Source of the DNA: Melioribacter sp.
GTDB lineage: Bacteria; Bacteroidota; Ignavibacteria; Ignavibacteriales; Melioribacteraceae
NCBI GenBank assembly: GCA_020723965.1
Contig: DYHW01000006.1
Location: 56,940-120,939, forward strand
Direction of reading: 5' to 3'
DNA: 64,000 nt
Under the pieces are notes generated by a model that saw only the letters and a list, made by a program, of their open reading frames with translations, had not been told where the DNA came from and did no database searches. This document shows positions 24,499 through 33,582 of this stretch, piece after piece. The translations under genes and the position numbers were made by a program. Within the stretch, counting starts at the first letter, position 1, and the number at the start of each line of letters is the position of its first letter.

Positions 24499-25869
24499 AT
24501 GAAGACAATAATCGAACCCTTTAAAATCAAATCCGTTGAGCCGATTAGATTTACAACAAAAGAAGAACGTATAAAAATTTTAGAAGAAGCCGGCTACAAT
24601 CCATTTTTAATTCGCGCCGATGATGTGTTGATTGACCTGCTAACTGATAGCGGAACATCTGCAATGAGCTCTGATCAGTGGGCGGGAATTATGCGCGGCG
24701 ATGAATCTTACGCGGGCGCAAAAAGTTTTTACAAATTTGAAAGTGCCGTTAAAAAAATCACAGGCGATAAATTTATTATTCCCACTCATCAAGGAAGAGC
24801 GGCAGAAAAAATTCTCTTTTCAATACTCGGCGGACCCGGGAAATATTTTGCAAGCAATACATTCTTCGATACAACCCGCGCAAATATAGAATTTTCCGGC
24901 GCTGAAGCGGTTGATCTTTTAGTTGAGGTCGGTAAGCATCCGGAACAGCGCTCTCCGTTCAAAGGGAACTTGGATGTTGAAGCTCTCGAAGCATTCATCA
25001 AAAAAGTTGGTAAAGAAAATATTCCGCTCATTATGTTAACCGTTACTAACAATTCCGGCGGCGGTCAACCCGTCTCTATGCAGAACATTCGCGAAGTGAA
25101 AGAGGTTTGCAAAAAAAATGATCTCCATTTATTCTTAGATGCGTGCAGATTTGCAGAGAACGCATACTTCATAAAGATGCGCGAAGATGGCTACAAAAAC
25201 AAATCCGTTTTAGAAATCTGCCAGGAAATGTTTTCATACGCCGACGGTTCTACGATGAGCGCCAAGAAAGACGCGCTTGTTAATATCGGCGGCTGGCTTT
25301 CTCTCAATGATGATGAACTGGCGATGAAATGCCGCAATCTTTTAATTGTTACGGAAGGTTTTCCTACTTACGGAGGATTAGCAGGTCGGGATCTTGAAGC
25401 AATTGCGCAAGGACTCGAAGAAGTAGTTGATGAACACTATTTACAGTACAGAATACGAAGCACTGAATATCTGGGCGAAAAAATGTTAGGGGCGGGCATT
25501 CCTATCATTGAACCGCCGGGCGGACACGCGATATATATTGACGCCAAACGTTTTGCTCCACATATTCCGCAACATCAGTATCCGGGGCAATCGATTGTTT
25601 GCCAGCTTTATATTGAAGGGGGCGTTCGTGCTGTTGAAATTGGCTCCGTTATGTTCGGAAAATATGATAATGACGAGCAGCTTATTCCAGCAATGATGGA
25701 GCTTGTGCGGCTTGCAATTCCGCGCAGAGTTTATACTCAAAGCCATATCGATTATGTTGCCGAAGTTGTGATTGAAACATATAAGAACCGTAATAACCTT
25801 AAAGGTTACGAAATAATTTACGAAACGCCGATGCTTAGACATTTCACGGCAAAGTTTAAACCAATTTAA
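24499..25869 (+). CDS. tnaA: tryptophanase
   Basis: A PLP enzyme of the beta-eliminating lyase family that would split L-tryptophan into indole, pyruvate and ammonia. The 456 residues have the length and numbering of tyrosine phenol-lyase, including the PLP lysine K257 in 'MSAKKD' and the 'PTHQGR' phosphate region. At the two positions that choose the substrate it follows tryptophanase: D124 in 'TFFDTT' (Thr in tyrosine phenol-lyase) and I381 in 'RAVEIGS' (Arg in tyrosine phenol-lyase). The start at 24499 has AAAGAGG upstream; no Trp-bearing leader peptide like TnaC was seen. Substrate choice is inferred from these residues. Confidence 0.85.
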   Translation: MKTIIEPFKIKSVEPIRFTTKEERIKILEEAGYNPFLIRADDVLIDLLTDSGTSAMSSDQWAGIMRGDESYAGAKSFYKFESAVKKITGDKFIIPTHQGRAAEKILFSILGGPGKYFASNTFFDTTRANIEFSGAEAVDLLVEVGKHPEQRSPFKGNLDVEALEAFIKKVGKENIPLIMLTVTNNSGGGQPVSMQNIREVKEVCKKNDLHLFLDACRFAENAYFIKMREDGYKNKSVLEICQEMFSYADGSTMSAKKDALVNIGGWLSLNDDELAMKCRNLLIVTEGFPTYGGLAGRDLEAIAQGLEEVVDEHYLQYRIRSTEYLGEKMLGAGIPIIEPPGGHAIYIDAKRFAPHIPQHQYPGQSIVCQLYIEGGVRAVEIGSVMFGKYDNDEQLIPAMMELVRLAIPRRVYTQSHIDYVAEVVIETYKNRNNLKGYEIIYETPMLRHFTAKFKPI

Positions 25870-25870
25870 T

Positions 25871-25936
25871 GCTCAGTGCCTCTGTGCTTCTATGGTGAAA
25901 AAAAATTTTACCTCAGAGTCACGGAGTCGCAGAGGG
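25871..25936. repeat. 8-bp-period imperfect palindrome
   Basis: The right arm is built from 8-bp steps CTCAGAGT, CACGGAGT, CGCAGAGG (25912-25935), the left arm from the inverted equivalent (CTCAGTGC, CTCTGTGC, TTCTATGG). It fills the space between tnaA and the next gene and would fold into a long imperfect hairpin. Confidence 0.75.
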
Positions 25937-25940
25937 AAAA

Positions 25941-26759
25941 ATGAAAATAACAAAACATTTCTCACTTAAATCACAAAAGCAGATTTGGAGAATCATTATC
26001 TCCGATACCGACAAACTAATTTTCGAAACGCGAGATACAAACACGAAAGAAACGTTTTACTGCTGCCACAATGTGACAACCCAAGAAAATATTTTTTCTG
26101 ATATTCAATTAGATGAAAAGTATTATCTAGGCATTGAGGCAGTTTATAAAGACATTATTTTTTTTCATAAATTTCCAAAGCCCGATTTACCTGGTCATAA
26201 ACAGATTATAGCTTTTGATATCGCATCACAGAAAATATTGTGGACTAACGTCGATTTGTCTTTTTTCTTCATCGATGACAATTTGGTCTATGGGTTTCAG
26301 CAAGGATTTGAAGAACGCTATTTCTTTGCTCTTGACTATTTAAGCGGAGAGCTGGTAAAAGAGTTTGGCGATGATTATAAAACAATTAATGCGCTTCGTA
26401 ATAAAGCCGAAAATGAAAAAGATTGGAGCAATTATCTTTACCCACAGATTTTCAAACATGGGTCAAACGAAAAGATCGATCATGCAATCAATTCGCAAAT
26501 AAACAAACTTGATATTGCAGGGAATGTAGAATATAATGTTTACAACTATTTGCTTCTCTTCAATTTTCATTCAAAAGTTTTTGAGGGAAACATGGCAAAT
26601 AAATTTATTGCATTCGATCTCAAGACCGACAAAATACTTTTAACCGAAGTATTGAATGCAAACACAACCGCTCTCTTTACGGATTCATTCTTTGTTTATA
26701 AAAATCTTCTTTTTCTTCTCCGTGAAAAAAATGAAGTGTTAATTTACAAGATAGAATGA
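25941..26759 (+). CDS. DUF4905-like beta-propeller protein
   Basis: A 272-residue cytosolic protein without signal or membrane segments. Repeating beta patterns ('KQIIAFDIASQKILWTN', 'RYFFALDYLSGELVKEF', 'NKFIAFDLKTDKILLTE') look like PQQ-type propeller blades; overall it matches the Bacteroidota DUF4905 style. It ends 7 bp before the AMMECR1 gene, so it is probably cotranscribed with the AmmeMemo pair. Function unknown. Confidence 0.6.
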   Translation: MKITKHFSLKSQKQIWRIIISDTDKLIFETRDTNTKETFYCCHNVTTQENIFSDIQLDEKYYLGIEAVYKDIIFFHKFPKPDLPGHKQIIAFDIASQKILWTNVDLSFFFIDDNLVYGFQQGFEERYFFALDYLSGELVKEFGDDYKTINALRNKAENEKDWSNYLYPQIFKHGSNEKIDHAINSQINKLDIAGNVEYNVYNYLLLFNFHSKVFEGNMANKFIAFDLKTDKILLTEVLNANTTALFTDSFFVYKNLLFLLREKNEVLIYKIE

Positions 26760-26766
26760 TATTAGT

Positions 26767-27336
26767 ATGGAACTGACCATAGAAGAGAAAAAGATTCTAC
26801 TCGAAATTGCTCGCTTATCAATCAAATCTGTTTTTCCCGGCGATAAAATTCCGGAACCCGATTACCAGAAACATCCAATCCTTAAATCGCACGCAGGCGC
26901 GTTTGTAACACTAAAACAATTTGGTTCACTTCGCGGCTGTATTGGGTACATAATTTCGGATAAGCCGCTTTTCGAAACTGTTTGCGATGCGGCTATACAG
27001 GCATCGCAACATGATCCGCGCTTTCAACCCATTAATAAATCGGAAATAGAAAATCTCTCCATTGAAATTTCCATTCTTTCCGAACCGTTTCCGCTTAACA
27101 GTTACGATGAAATTGAAATCGGCAAACACGGATTGATTCTTGAAGAAAAAGGAAGACGCGGACTGCTGTTGCCTCAAGTTCCGGTTGAACACCAATTGAA
27201 CCGCGAACAATTTTTAGATGCGATTTGTCAGAAGACTGGTTTTCCCGCAGGGTATTGGCGCGGTAAGCAACTCAGCCTGAGCGCTTTCACAGCAACAATT
27301 TTTAACGAGAAAGATTTCTTGAATAACTCAAAGTGA
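26767..27336 (+). CDS. amrA: AmmeMemoRadiSam system protein A (AMMECR1 family)
   Basis: A 189-residue AMMECR1-fold protein. The hallmark 'LRGCIGYI' is at about residues 56-63 and 'DPRFQPI' follows. In many prokaryotes this gene occurs with a MEMO1 homologue and a radical SAM enzyme; the biochemical role of the trio is unknown. Here it is followed 13 bp later by the MEMO1 gene, but no radical SAM partner is adjacent. Confidence 0.88.
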   Translation: MELTIEEKKILLEIARLSIKSVFPGDKIPEPDYQKHPILKSHAGAFVTLKQFGSLRGCIGYIISDKPLFETVCDAAIQASQHDPRFQPINKSEIENLSIEISILSEPFPLNSYDEIEIGKHGLILEEKGRRGLLLPQVPVEHQLNREQFLDAICQKTGFPAGYWRGKQLSLSAFTATIFNEKDFLNNSK

Positions 27337-27349
27337 TTTGGGAGGTAGT

Positions 27350-28168
27350 ATGAAGAATATCCGCGAAACTGCAGTTGCCGGAATGTTTTATCCTTCGTCA
27401 GCCGGCAAGTTAAAAAATGAAGTTCAGATGCTGCTGGATACTTGTAAGTCAGATGAAAATTTTCAAGATGTTCTTGGAATTGTTTCTCCGCATGCCGGTT
27501 ACATTTATTCAGGCCGAACAGCGGCGTATGCTTTCAATGCTGTGGCTGATAAAAATTATAATACTATTGTAATAATTTCTCCTTCTCACCGCGAATACTT
27601 CCCCGGGATTTCTATTTACAACGGCGATGCTTATCAAACTCCGCTTGGTAATGTTCCGCTGAACAAAGAAATGATAGCGCAATTAACCGCTGAAGGAAAA
27701 TTTATTTTCGAAGGAATAAACGGTCACCGCGCAGAACACGCAGTTGAAGTCCAGCTCCCTTTTCTTCAGATTGTGATGAAAAATTTTTCTATTGTGCCTG
27801 TTGTGTTAGGAGATCAGCGTAAGACGTTTGTTGATAGTCTCGCTCACAAACTTGCAGATATTATTGATGATAATACCCTGATAGTAGCAAGTTCCGATCT
27901 TTCTCATTTTTACACAAAAGAAGAAGCTGATAAACTTGATTCTGTTGTTGAAAAAAGAATAACCGATTTTGATTACGAAGGTTTGCAAAGAGATCTTGAA
28001 ACTGGTAAGTGCGAGGCATGCGGCGGCGGCGCAATAGTTGCAATGATGAAAACCGCAGATCTATTCAACAAGAAAAAAACCAAAGTTCTTTCGCGCACTG
28101 ATTCCAGCAGTGTTTCGGGGGATGCTTCTGAAGTTGTAGGATATTTGAGCGCTGCTGTGTATAAATAA
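27350..28168 (+). CDS. amrB: AmmeMemoRadiSam system protein B (MEMO1 family)
   Basis: A 272-residue MEMO1-family protein related to extradiol dioxygenases. The metal ligands known from human MEMO1 (two His and one Cys) are present: H48 in 'SPHAGYIY', H80 in 'SPSHREYF' and the Cys of 'ACGGGAI' near residue 224. The start at 27350 has GGAGG directly upstream; a TTG at 27338 is less likely. It forms an operon with amrA and probably the DUF4905-like gene. Confidence 0.88.
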   Translation: MKNIRETAVAGMFYPSSAGKLKNEVQMLLDTCKSDENFQDVLGIVSPHAGYIYSGRTAAYAFNAVADKNYNTIVIISPSHREYFPGISIYNGDAYQTPLGNVPLNKEMIAQLTAEGKFIFEGINGHRAEHAVEVQLPFLQIVMKNFSIVPVVLGDQRKTFVDSLAHKLADIIDDNTLIVASSDLSHFYTKEEADKLDSVVEKRITDFDYEGLQRDLETGKCEACGGGAIVAMMKTADLFNKKKTKVLSRTDSSSVSGDASEVVGYLSAAVYK

Positions 28169-28564
28169 TCACTTTATGTATGAAGGTTAATTGAGCCTAT
28201 TCAATGGCTTAAGTTAATTACAACAACAAACAAAGCTTTAGTGAAAATAATAATTACAAAAGAATGTTCTCAAAGCCATTGATAAACCTCTGAAGGAATT
28301 TAAATAGAAAATACTACAGAAAAATTTTAACTTCTTTACATGATAGACAAAGAATTAAACAAGCCGATTGCGTAAATCTCAAGAATCCGAAAATTATCAG
28401 CGCAATTAGTAAGCTGAAAATAATTTCGCTTGATAAGTATAATTTTACAACGCTAAAGAGATTTTTCTTTAGAAACAATTTTTCTTTTCAAACGACTAAA
28501 GGGCTGAAGTTTGTTTCAAAGTCAGATTCAAGTATAATGATCACAACAGTTCGTTCATTGCTGT
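28169..28564. other. intergenic region, nothing recognised
   Basis: 396 bp of AT-rich sequence without an open frame, RNA gene or repeat that I can support. A short hairpin CTAAAGA/TCTTTAG near 28452-28471 is the only visible structure. Confidence 0.5.
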
Positions 28565-28888
28565 ATGAAAAAAATTAAAACAATTATTAAGAGTGTTGAA
28601 TGGGAGGCGGTTTTTTGGGTGATCGGATTGGTTTATTTATTTTTTATCGATCCTTATCAAGTTCAGCAATTCACTATATGCCCATTTAATAATTTAGGAA
28701 TTACTTTTTGCCCCGGCTGCGGCTTAGGCAGAGCAATTTCATTTTTTTATCATGGCGATTATATTCATTCAATAAAAACTCACCCTCTCGGCATCATCGC
28801 TTTTATTTTAATAACATACAGAATATTTACTCTCTCAAAAAAAATGTTTAACAGTTTTCACAAATCAAAAGAGGCATTTTATGGCTAA
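28565..28888 (+). CDS. DUF2752 membrane protein
   Basis: A 107-residue inner-membrane protein with the DUF2752 hallmark 'CPGCGLGRA' (about residues 49-57) between two hydrophobic segments and a third at about 78-93. The paired cysteines could bind metal or form a disulfide. It overlaps the following TM2 gene by 8 bp, a common arrangement in Bacteroidota. Function unknown. Confidence 0.82.
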   Translation: MKKIKTIIKSVEWEAVFWVIGLVYLFFIDPYQVQQFTICPFNNLGITFCPGCGLGRAISFFYHGDYIHSIKTHPLGIIAFILITYRIFTLSKKMFNSFHKSKEAFYG

Positions 28889-29231
28889 TGTGTATGAACT
28901 TATGCCCGAAATATTTGGTGAAGAACAGATGTATATTTCATCCATTCTGAAAAATATGGATGAAAAGCAATTGCAGCAGTTTGCCAACATTTACCGTGCA
29001 CGCAGAAAAGATCCGCAGGTAATTCTTCTGGTTACGCTTGTTGGGTTTTTGGGAATTGCCGGCATTCAAAGATTTTTAGTTGATCAAATAGGTCTTGGAA
29101 TTCTCTACTTATTAACCGGGGGCATTTGTTTGATTGGGACAATAATAGATTTGGTTAACTATCGAAAGATTGCCTTTGAATACAACCAAAAGCAGGCAAA
29201 CCAAATTGCTATTATGTTAAAAGGCGCATAA
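28881..29231 (+). CDS. TM2-domain protein
   Basis: A 116-residue protein with an N-terminal soluble helical part (about 1-47) and a TM2 domain: two membrane helices 'VILLVTLVGFLGIAGIQRF' and 'IGLGILYLLTGGICLIGTI' joined by a short DRF-like loop ('QRFLVDQ'). Translationally coupled to the DUF2752 gene. Its role is not established. Confidence 0.82.
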   Translation: MANVYELMPEIFGEEQMYISSILKNMDEKQLQQFANIYRARRKDPQVILLVTLVGFLGIAGIQRFLVDQIGLGILYLLTGGICLIGTIIDLVNYRKIAFEYNQKQANQIAIMLKGA

Positions 29232-29249
29232 TAGATTTCTAAAAAATTT

Positions 29250-29280
29250 TTTGTTTTGATTTAATTTATTACTATGTTTA
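29250..29280 (+). promoter_or_regulatory. Bacteroidota-type promoter of the cold shock gene
   Basis: TTTG (29250-29253), a 19-bp spacer and TATGTTTA (29273-29280) match TTTG-N19-TAnnTTTG in seven of eight -7 bases. This predicts an mRNA leader of about 84 bases before the cold shock gene. Confidence 0.55.
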
Positions 29281-29370
29281 ATATAGTTGAGCGGATAATT
29301 TGAATTTCTAAAAAGTTCTTATTCGTTGCTCACAAGTAATTAAGTATCATTTTTTTTAAGGAGTTTTTTA

Positions 29371-29583
29371 ATGGCAGACCGTGAAAACGGAACCGTAAAG
29401 TGGTTTAACGCTTCAAAAGGTTTCGGTTTTATTGAGCGCTCGCAAGGCGGCGATGTATTCGTTCACTTCTCTTCTATACAATCTGATGGGTACAAGTCTC
29501 TTGAAAAAGGTCAACGGGTTGAATTCACTGTGGGTGATGGACCGAAAGGACCTCAAGCTCAAGACGTGAAAGTTGTGAAATAA
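29371..29583 (+). CDS. cold shock protein (CspA family)
   Basis: A 70-residue single-stranded nucleic acid chaperone with both RNP motifs: 'KGFGFI' (RNP1) and 'VFVHFS' (RNP2). Length and fold are complete. It is monocistronic, with its own promoter, a leader of about 84 bases (such leaders control cspA translation in other bacteria) and a terminator. AAGGAG precedes the ATG. Confidence 0.95.
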   Translation: MADRENGTVKWFNASKGFGFIERSQGGDVFVHFSSIQSDGYKSLEKGQRVEFTVGDGPKGPQAQDVKVVK

Positions 29584-29611
29584 TAAAGTTTATTATTTAG
29601 CAACACAAAAA

Positions 29612-29637
29612 AAAGCGGCTTTACGCCGCTTTTTTTC
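29612..29637 (+). terminator. intrinsic terminator of the cold shock gene
   Basis: Stem AGCGGC/GCCGCT (29614-29619 with 29625-29630) followed by seven T, 30 bp after the stop codon. Confidence 0.85.
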
Positions 29638-29937
29638 AAATAATTTCTTCCTAATACTCACTTATTATTCTGACTTTACAGTTTTAACCTCAGATTTTAA
29701 TGAACTTTTTTTTTGATTTTGTGGTTTTATAGATTATAATAATTTATGATTGCTTGAAAGAACAATAAGATTTATGAAAGAAATATCAACAAAAAATATA
29801 AAAATAATTTCAACGCCCTTGTTTTTTTTCACTTCAAAAAATTTTGCTTTTTTTTACTACCACAACTGCTGTTGTTGCCGCTAATTCTTTTTAAGCTTTT
29901 CATCACTATTATTTTTTAACAACCGTAAGCACCCATT
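29638..29937. other. AT-rich intergenic region
   Basis: About 300 bp rich in A and T runs between the cold shock terminator and cysE. No gene, RNA or strong repeat recognised; the cysE promoter should lie here but was not resolved. Confidence 0.5.
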
Positions 29938-30801
29938 ATGAAAAGAAAGAATGAAAGAAGTCTTGTATTCGCTCGCTTTGCAAACTCGATTTTAATGAAG
30001 AGAGAAACACATGCATGCACTTCTTCTTTGAAAAGAGAGACCATAGAATACCTGAAGGAGTTAATCGATTTTCTCTTCCCTCATTTCTCAAGCAAAATTT
30101 ATTATACTCCAGAAGATGTATTGGCTAAATTGCAGCTTCTCGAGAGAAACTTGATCAGTCTGATTAAACAATTGAATTCCAAGTATTCGCAAGATGCTAA
30201 TAAAATAGCAGAAAAGTTTACCGATCAAATTCCTGAAGTACATGATAAACTTTGGACAGATGCAGAATCAATTTACAAAGGAGACCCCGCCGCCGAAAGC
30301 GTTGATGAGGTAATTTTAGCTTATCCAGGTTTTATGGCTATCTTAATTTATAGAATTGCACACGAGCTTTATCAATTAAATCTTCCCATCATTCCAAGAA
30401 TAATGACTGAGTATGCACACGAAATTACCGGTATCGATATTCATCCCGGGGCGCGGATCGGCTCTCCCTTTTTCATTGATCACGGCACAGGCATAGTGAT
30501 TGGCGAGACTACAGTGATCGGTAAAAACGTAAAGATTTATCAAGGCGTTACGCTTGGCGCATTGAGCGTTGAAAAGAAATTTTCAAAAACCAAACGCCAC
30601 CCAACAATCGAGAACGATGTAATCATTTATTCGCAAGCAGTAATTCTTGGCGGCGATACAGTGATTGGAAAAGCGAGCATAATTGGCGGCAATGCCTGGG
30701 TAACTCAAAGCATCCCGCCAAATTCAATTGTGATCAATAAGAGCGAAGTGCGCGTACGAACCAATACAGAGTTTCAAGAATCTATCGATTTTATAATCTG
30801 A
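29938..30801 (+). CDS. cysE: serine O-acetyltransferase
   Basis: Acetylates serine with acetyl-CoA to O-acetylserine, the precursor of cysteine. The C-terminal half is a left-handed beta helix of hexapeptide repeats ('[20 protein letters not shown]' contains the catalytic His, then '[21 protein letters not shown]'), preceded by a helical N-terminal domain. The length of 287 fits the long EpsC type. The ATG at 29938 has no clear ribosome site, and one at 29995 could be the real start. The cysK gene follows after 11 bp, forming a cysteine synthesis operon. Confidence 0.9.
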   Translation: MKRKNERSLVFARFANSILMKRETHACTSSLKRETIEYLKELIDFLFPHFSSKIYYTPEDVLAKLQLLERNLISLIKQLNSKYSQDANKIAEKFTDQIPEVHDKLWTDAESIYKGDPAAESVDEVILAYPGFMAILIYRIAHELYQLNLPIIPRIMTEYAHEITGIDIHPGARIGSPFFIDHGTGIVIGETTVIGKNVKIYQGVTLGALSVEKKFSKTKRHPTIENDVIIYSQAVILGGDTVIGKASIIGGNAWVTQSIPPNSIVINKSEVRVRTNTEFQESIDFII

Positions 30802-30812
30802 GGAATAATCAA

Positions 30813-31724
30813 ATGAAAGCAAATAATATACTCGAGACAATTGGTAACACTCCACATGTCAGAATCAACAACCTTTTCGGCAGCAAACATGAAGTCTGGG
30901 TAAAACTTGAACAAGCAAATCCGGGCGGAAGCATTAAAGACAGAATTGCGCTTTCGATGGTTGAAGATGCCGAAAGAAAAGGAATACTGAAACCGGGCAG
31001 TGTAATTGTTGAGCCGACCTCGGGAAATACCGGCATTGGATTGGCAATTGTTGCTTCTGTTAAAAAATATGAATTGATTTTAGTTATGCCGGAATCGATG
31101 TCGATCGAAAGAAGAAAGCTAATGGCTGCTTACGGCGCCAAGTTCGAGTTAACTCCGCGTGAACACGGAATGAAAGGCGCTATCGAAAAAGCAAAAGTGA
31201 TCGTTGCCCAAAATCCGAATGCCTGGATGCCTCAGCAGTTTGAAAATGAAGCAAACATTGAAATTCATATCAACACAACAGCTCAAGAAATTCTAAAAGA
31301 TTTTCCGGATGGAATTGACTACATGATAACAGGCGTTGGAACTGGTGGGCATATAACCGGCGTTGCTAAAGTGTTAAAAGAAAAATTTCCACAATTAAAA
31401 GTTTTTGCCGTTGAGCCCGCTTTATCTCCTGTTATATCAGGCGGCGCGCCTGGTCCGCATCCAATACAAGGAATTGGCGCGGGGTTCATACCAAAAAACC
31501 TTGATGTAAGTTTGCTTGACGGTATTATTACAATTACAAAAGAAGAAGCTTTTGATTATGCTCAGCGGGCGGCAAAGGAAGAAGGTTTGTTTGCGGGCAT
31601 TTCATCCGGCGCAGCTCTTGCGGCAGTGGCAAAGAAAATAAATGAAATTGAAGAGGGAAAAAGAATCCTTACTTTCAATTACGATACTGGAGAGAGATAT
31701 CTTTCGGTGGAAGGATTATTTTGA
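30813..31724 (+). CDS. cysK: cysteine synthase A
   Basis: A PLP enzyme of 303 residues that makes cysteine from O-acetylserine and sulfide. The PLP lysine is in 'PGGSIKDR' (K42), the substrate loop in '[10 protein letters not shown]', and the phosphate-binding glycines in '[10 protein letters not shown]'. It ends in '[14 protein letters not shown]', as usual for CysK. It is the second gene of the cysE-cysK operon; complex formation between the two gene products is known in other bacteria, but the typical CysE C-terminal Ile is present here (ends FII), which fits. Confidence 0.93.
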   Translation: MKANNILETIGNTPHVRINNLFGSKHEVWVKLEQANPGGSIKDRIALSMVEDAERKGILKPGSVIVEPTSGNTGIGLAIVASVKKYELILVMPESMSIERRKLMAAYGAKFELTPREHGMKGAIEKAKVIVAQNPNAWMPQQFENEANIEIHINTTAQEILKDFPDGIDYMITGVGTGGHITGVAKVLKEKFPQLKVFAVEPALSPVISGGAPGPHPIQGIGAGFIPKNLDVSLLDGIITITKEEAFDYAQRAAKEEGLFAGISSGAALAAVAKKINEIEEGKRILTFNYDTGERYLSVEGLF

Positions 31725-31779
31725 ACAATTTATCGGCTTCAGAAAAATATCGAGATATTAGCATTAGAAAAAAGTGAAC

Positions 31780-33243
31780 CTAATTTTCAATATTATTTTC
31801 TGAAAGTAATTTTTCTAAACTCTCCTTTATAAGTTTCCAAGCTTGCTCAACATGTCTTTCTTCCTGCCGGATGCTTGATACAACTAATCGAAGAGTAAAT
31901 ATGTTGTTCAATTTTGTGTGGGTAATAAATAATTTCCCCGACGAGTTTATTACATTCATCAACTTTTCATTTAACCCATTCAATTTATTCTCATCATTAC
32001 ATCCGGTCGGCTTTGCACGAAAACATACCGTGCTAAACGGCACCGGCGCTAGCCGTTCAAAAGAAGAATCTTCATCAATCCATTTCGCGAATAGTAAAGC
32101 GAGACGAATATGTTCACGTAGCCGCGCTTGCAATCCTTCAACTCCAAAATAACGGAGAACAAACCAAAGTTTAAGAGAGCGGAACCGGCGTCCGAGTTGA
32201 ATTCCATAATCCATATAATTTTCAACAACAGAATCTTCAGCGGTCTTTAAATATTCCGGCACAAGAGAAAAAGCTTGTTTTAAGATTTGCGGTCTGCGCG
32301 TGAATAAAATGCTGAGATCGATTGGAACGAAAAGCCATTTGTGAGGATTAGCAACAATCGAATCTGCGCGTTCAATTTCTTTAAAAAAAACTTTCATTTC
32401 CGGCAGCATCGCAGTAACGCCAGCATAGGCAGCATCAACATGAAGCCAAATATTTTCTCTTTCGCAGATCTCCACAATTTTCTCTACAGGGTCCACGCTT
32501 GTTGTAGATGTTGTTCCGATTGTAGCAACGACACAAAATGGGGTCCACCCGTTAGCGCGGTCTTCTCTAATTGCTTTTTCAAGTTCGTGCGGTATCATTC
32601 TGTATTTAGAATCAACTAAAATTTTTCTTATTCCTTCCATTCCAATACCAAGAGTAATGGCGCTTTTATCAATGGAAGAGTGCGCTTGTTCTGAACAATA
32701 CAGGCGCAGTTTCGGCGCACCGCTCATTCCTTTCTCTCGAATTTCAAGATTTATATTTTCTCTTGCGGCGGCAATAGCATGCATAGAACTAACGGAAGCT
32801 GTATCGTAAATTATTCCACGAAAATTTTGCGGCAGTCCGATTATATCTCTAAACCAATTTAAAACAGTCTCTTCTAGTTCTGCTGATGATGGGTTGGTTT
32901 TCCATAACATTCCGTTAGTGTTAAAAGCAGCGCTTAATAGTTCGCCAAGAATTCCGGGTCCGCTTGCTGTTGCACTGAAATATGCCATAAAATTTGGGTG
33001 CTGCCAGTGAGTTACGCCTGGCAGAATAATTTTGTCAACATCGTTTAACATTTTCGAAAACTCTTCACTTTGCAGTGGGGCGCTCTGCGGAAGTTTTGAT
33101 TTGATTTCACCCGGTTTAATGTTTGGTAAAACAGGCAATTCTTCAATCTTCTCAAGATAGTCTGCAATCCACTCTATCATTTCATGCCCGTACTTACGGA
33201 ATTCGCTTAAGGGCATATCAACTAAATTGTTTTGTCCATTCAT
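31780..33243 (-). CDS. aromatic L-amino acid decarboxylase-like PLP enzyme
   Basis: A group II PLP-dependent decarboxylase of 487 residues, closest in style to DOPA/tyrosine/tryptophan decarboxylases. Visible are the dimer N-terminus ('FRKYGHEMIEWIADYLE'), 'HVDAAYAG' with the PLP-binding Asp, and 'NPHKWLF' with the PLP lysine. It would form tyramine, tryptamine or a related amine plus CO2. The exact substrate cannot be told. It lies alone, convergent with cysK, not next to an amine transporter. Confidence 0.85.
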   Translation of the reverse strand: MNGQNNLVDMPLSEFRKYGHEMIEWIADYLEKIEELPVLPNIKPGEIKSKLPQSAPLQSEEFSKMLNDVDKIILPGVTHWQHPNFMAYFSATASGPGILGELLSAAFNTNGMLWKTNPSSAELEETVLNWFRDIIGLPQNFRGIIYDTASVSSMHAIAAARENINLEIREKGMSGAPKLRLYCSEQAHSSIDKSAITLGIGMEGIRKILVDSKYRMIPHELEKAIREDRANGWTPFCVVATIGTTSTTSVDPVEKIVEICERENIWLHVDAAYAGVTAMLPEMKVFFKEIERADSIVANPHKWLFVPIDLSILFTRRPQILKQAFSLVPEYLKTAEDSVVENYMDYGIQLGRRFRSLKLWFVLRYFGVEGLQARLREHIRLALLFAKWIDEDSSFERLAPVPFSTVCFRAKPTGCNDENKLNGLNEKLMNVINSSGKLFITHTKLNNIFTLRLVVSSIRQEERHVEQAWKLIKESLEKLLSENNIEN

Positions 33244-33582
33244 GTTTTATCATATTTTATTTTGTTGAATCAATTGTGAATTTTATTCTTCCCCCTAATT
33301 TGTTTATCGGGCAATAAGTGACCGCTTTGGAAGAAATAGCTTAGGGCTTTATATTTCAGAGCGTATGAAATAATTTCAAGATCATCTCGTATGCTTATAG
33401 CTCCAACACATAACGGCTTACTCTGATTTTTAATGTAAAATATATGTAATAAAAAAACATCATCATAAAAAGTTCAATAAAAAGTTTTGTAAGAGAACTA
33501 TTTTTTTCTACTTTCGTGCAATTCAATTTGAATTTTTTCCTCCCACTGCCCAAAATCAAACCGTTTTAGGAGTCAAAGAAGT
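33244..33582. other. divergent intergenic region
   Basis: 339 bp between the divergent decarboxylase and carA genes. Apart from the carAB promoter at 33486-33516, nothing specific was recognised; no leader hairpin or pyrimidine attenuator is obvious. Confidence 0.5.
33486..33516 (+). promoter_or_regulatory. candidate carAB promoter
   Basis: TTTG (33486-33489), a 19-bp spacer and TACTTTCG (33509-33516), one base from TAnnTTTG. It lies 66 bp upstream of the carA start. Confidence 0.45.
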
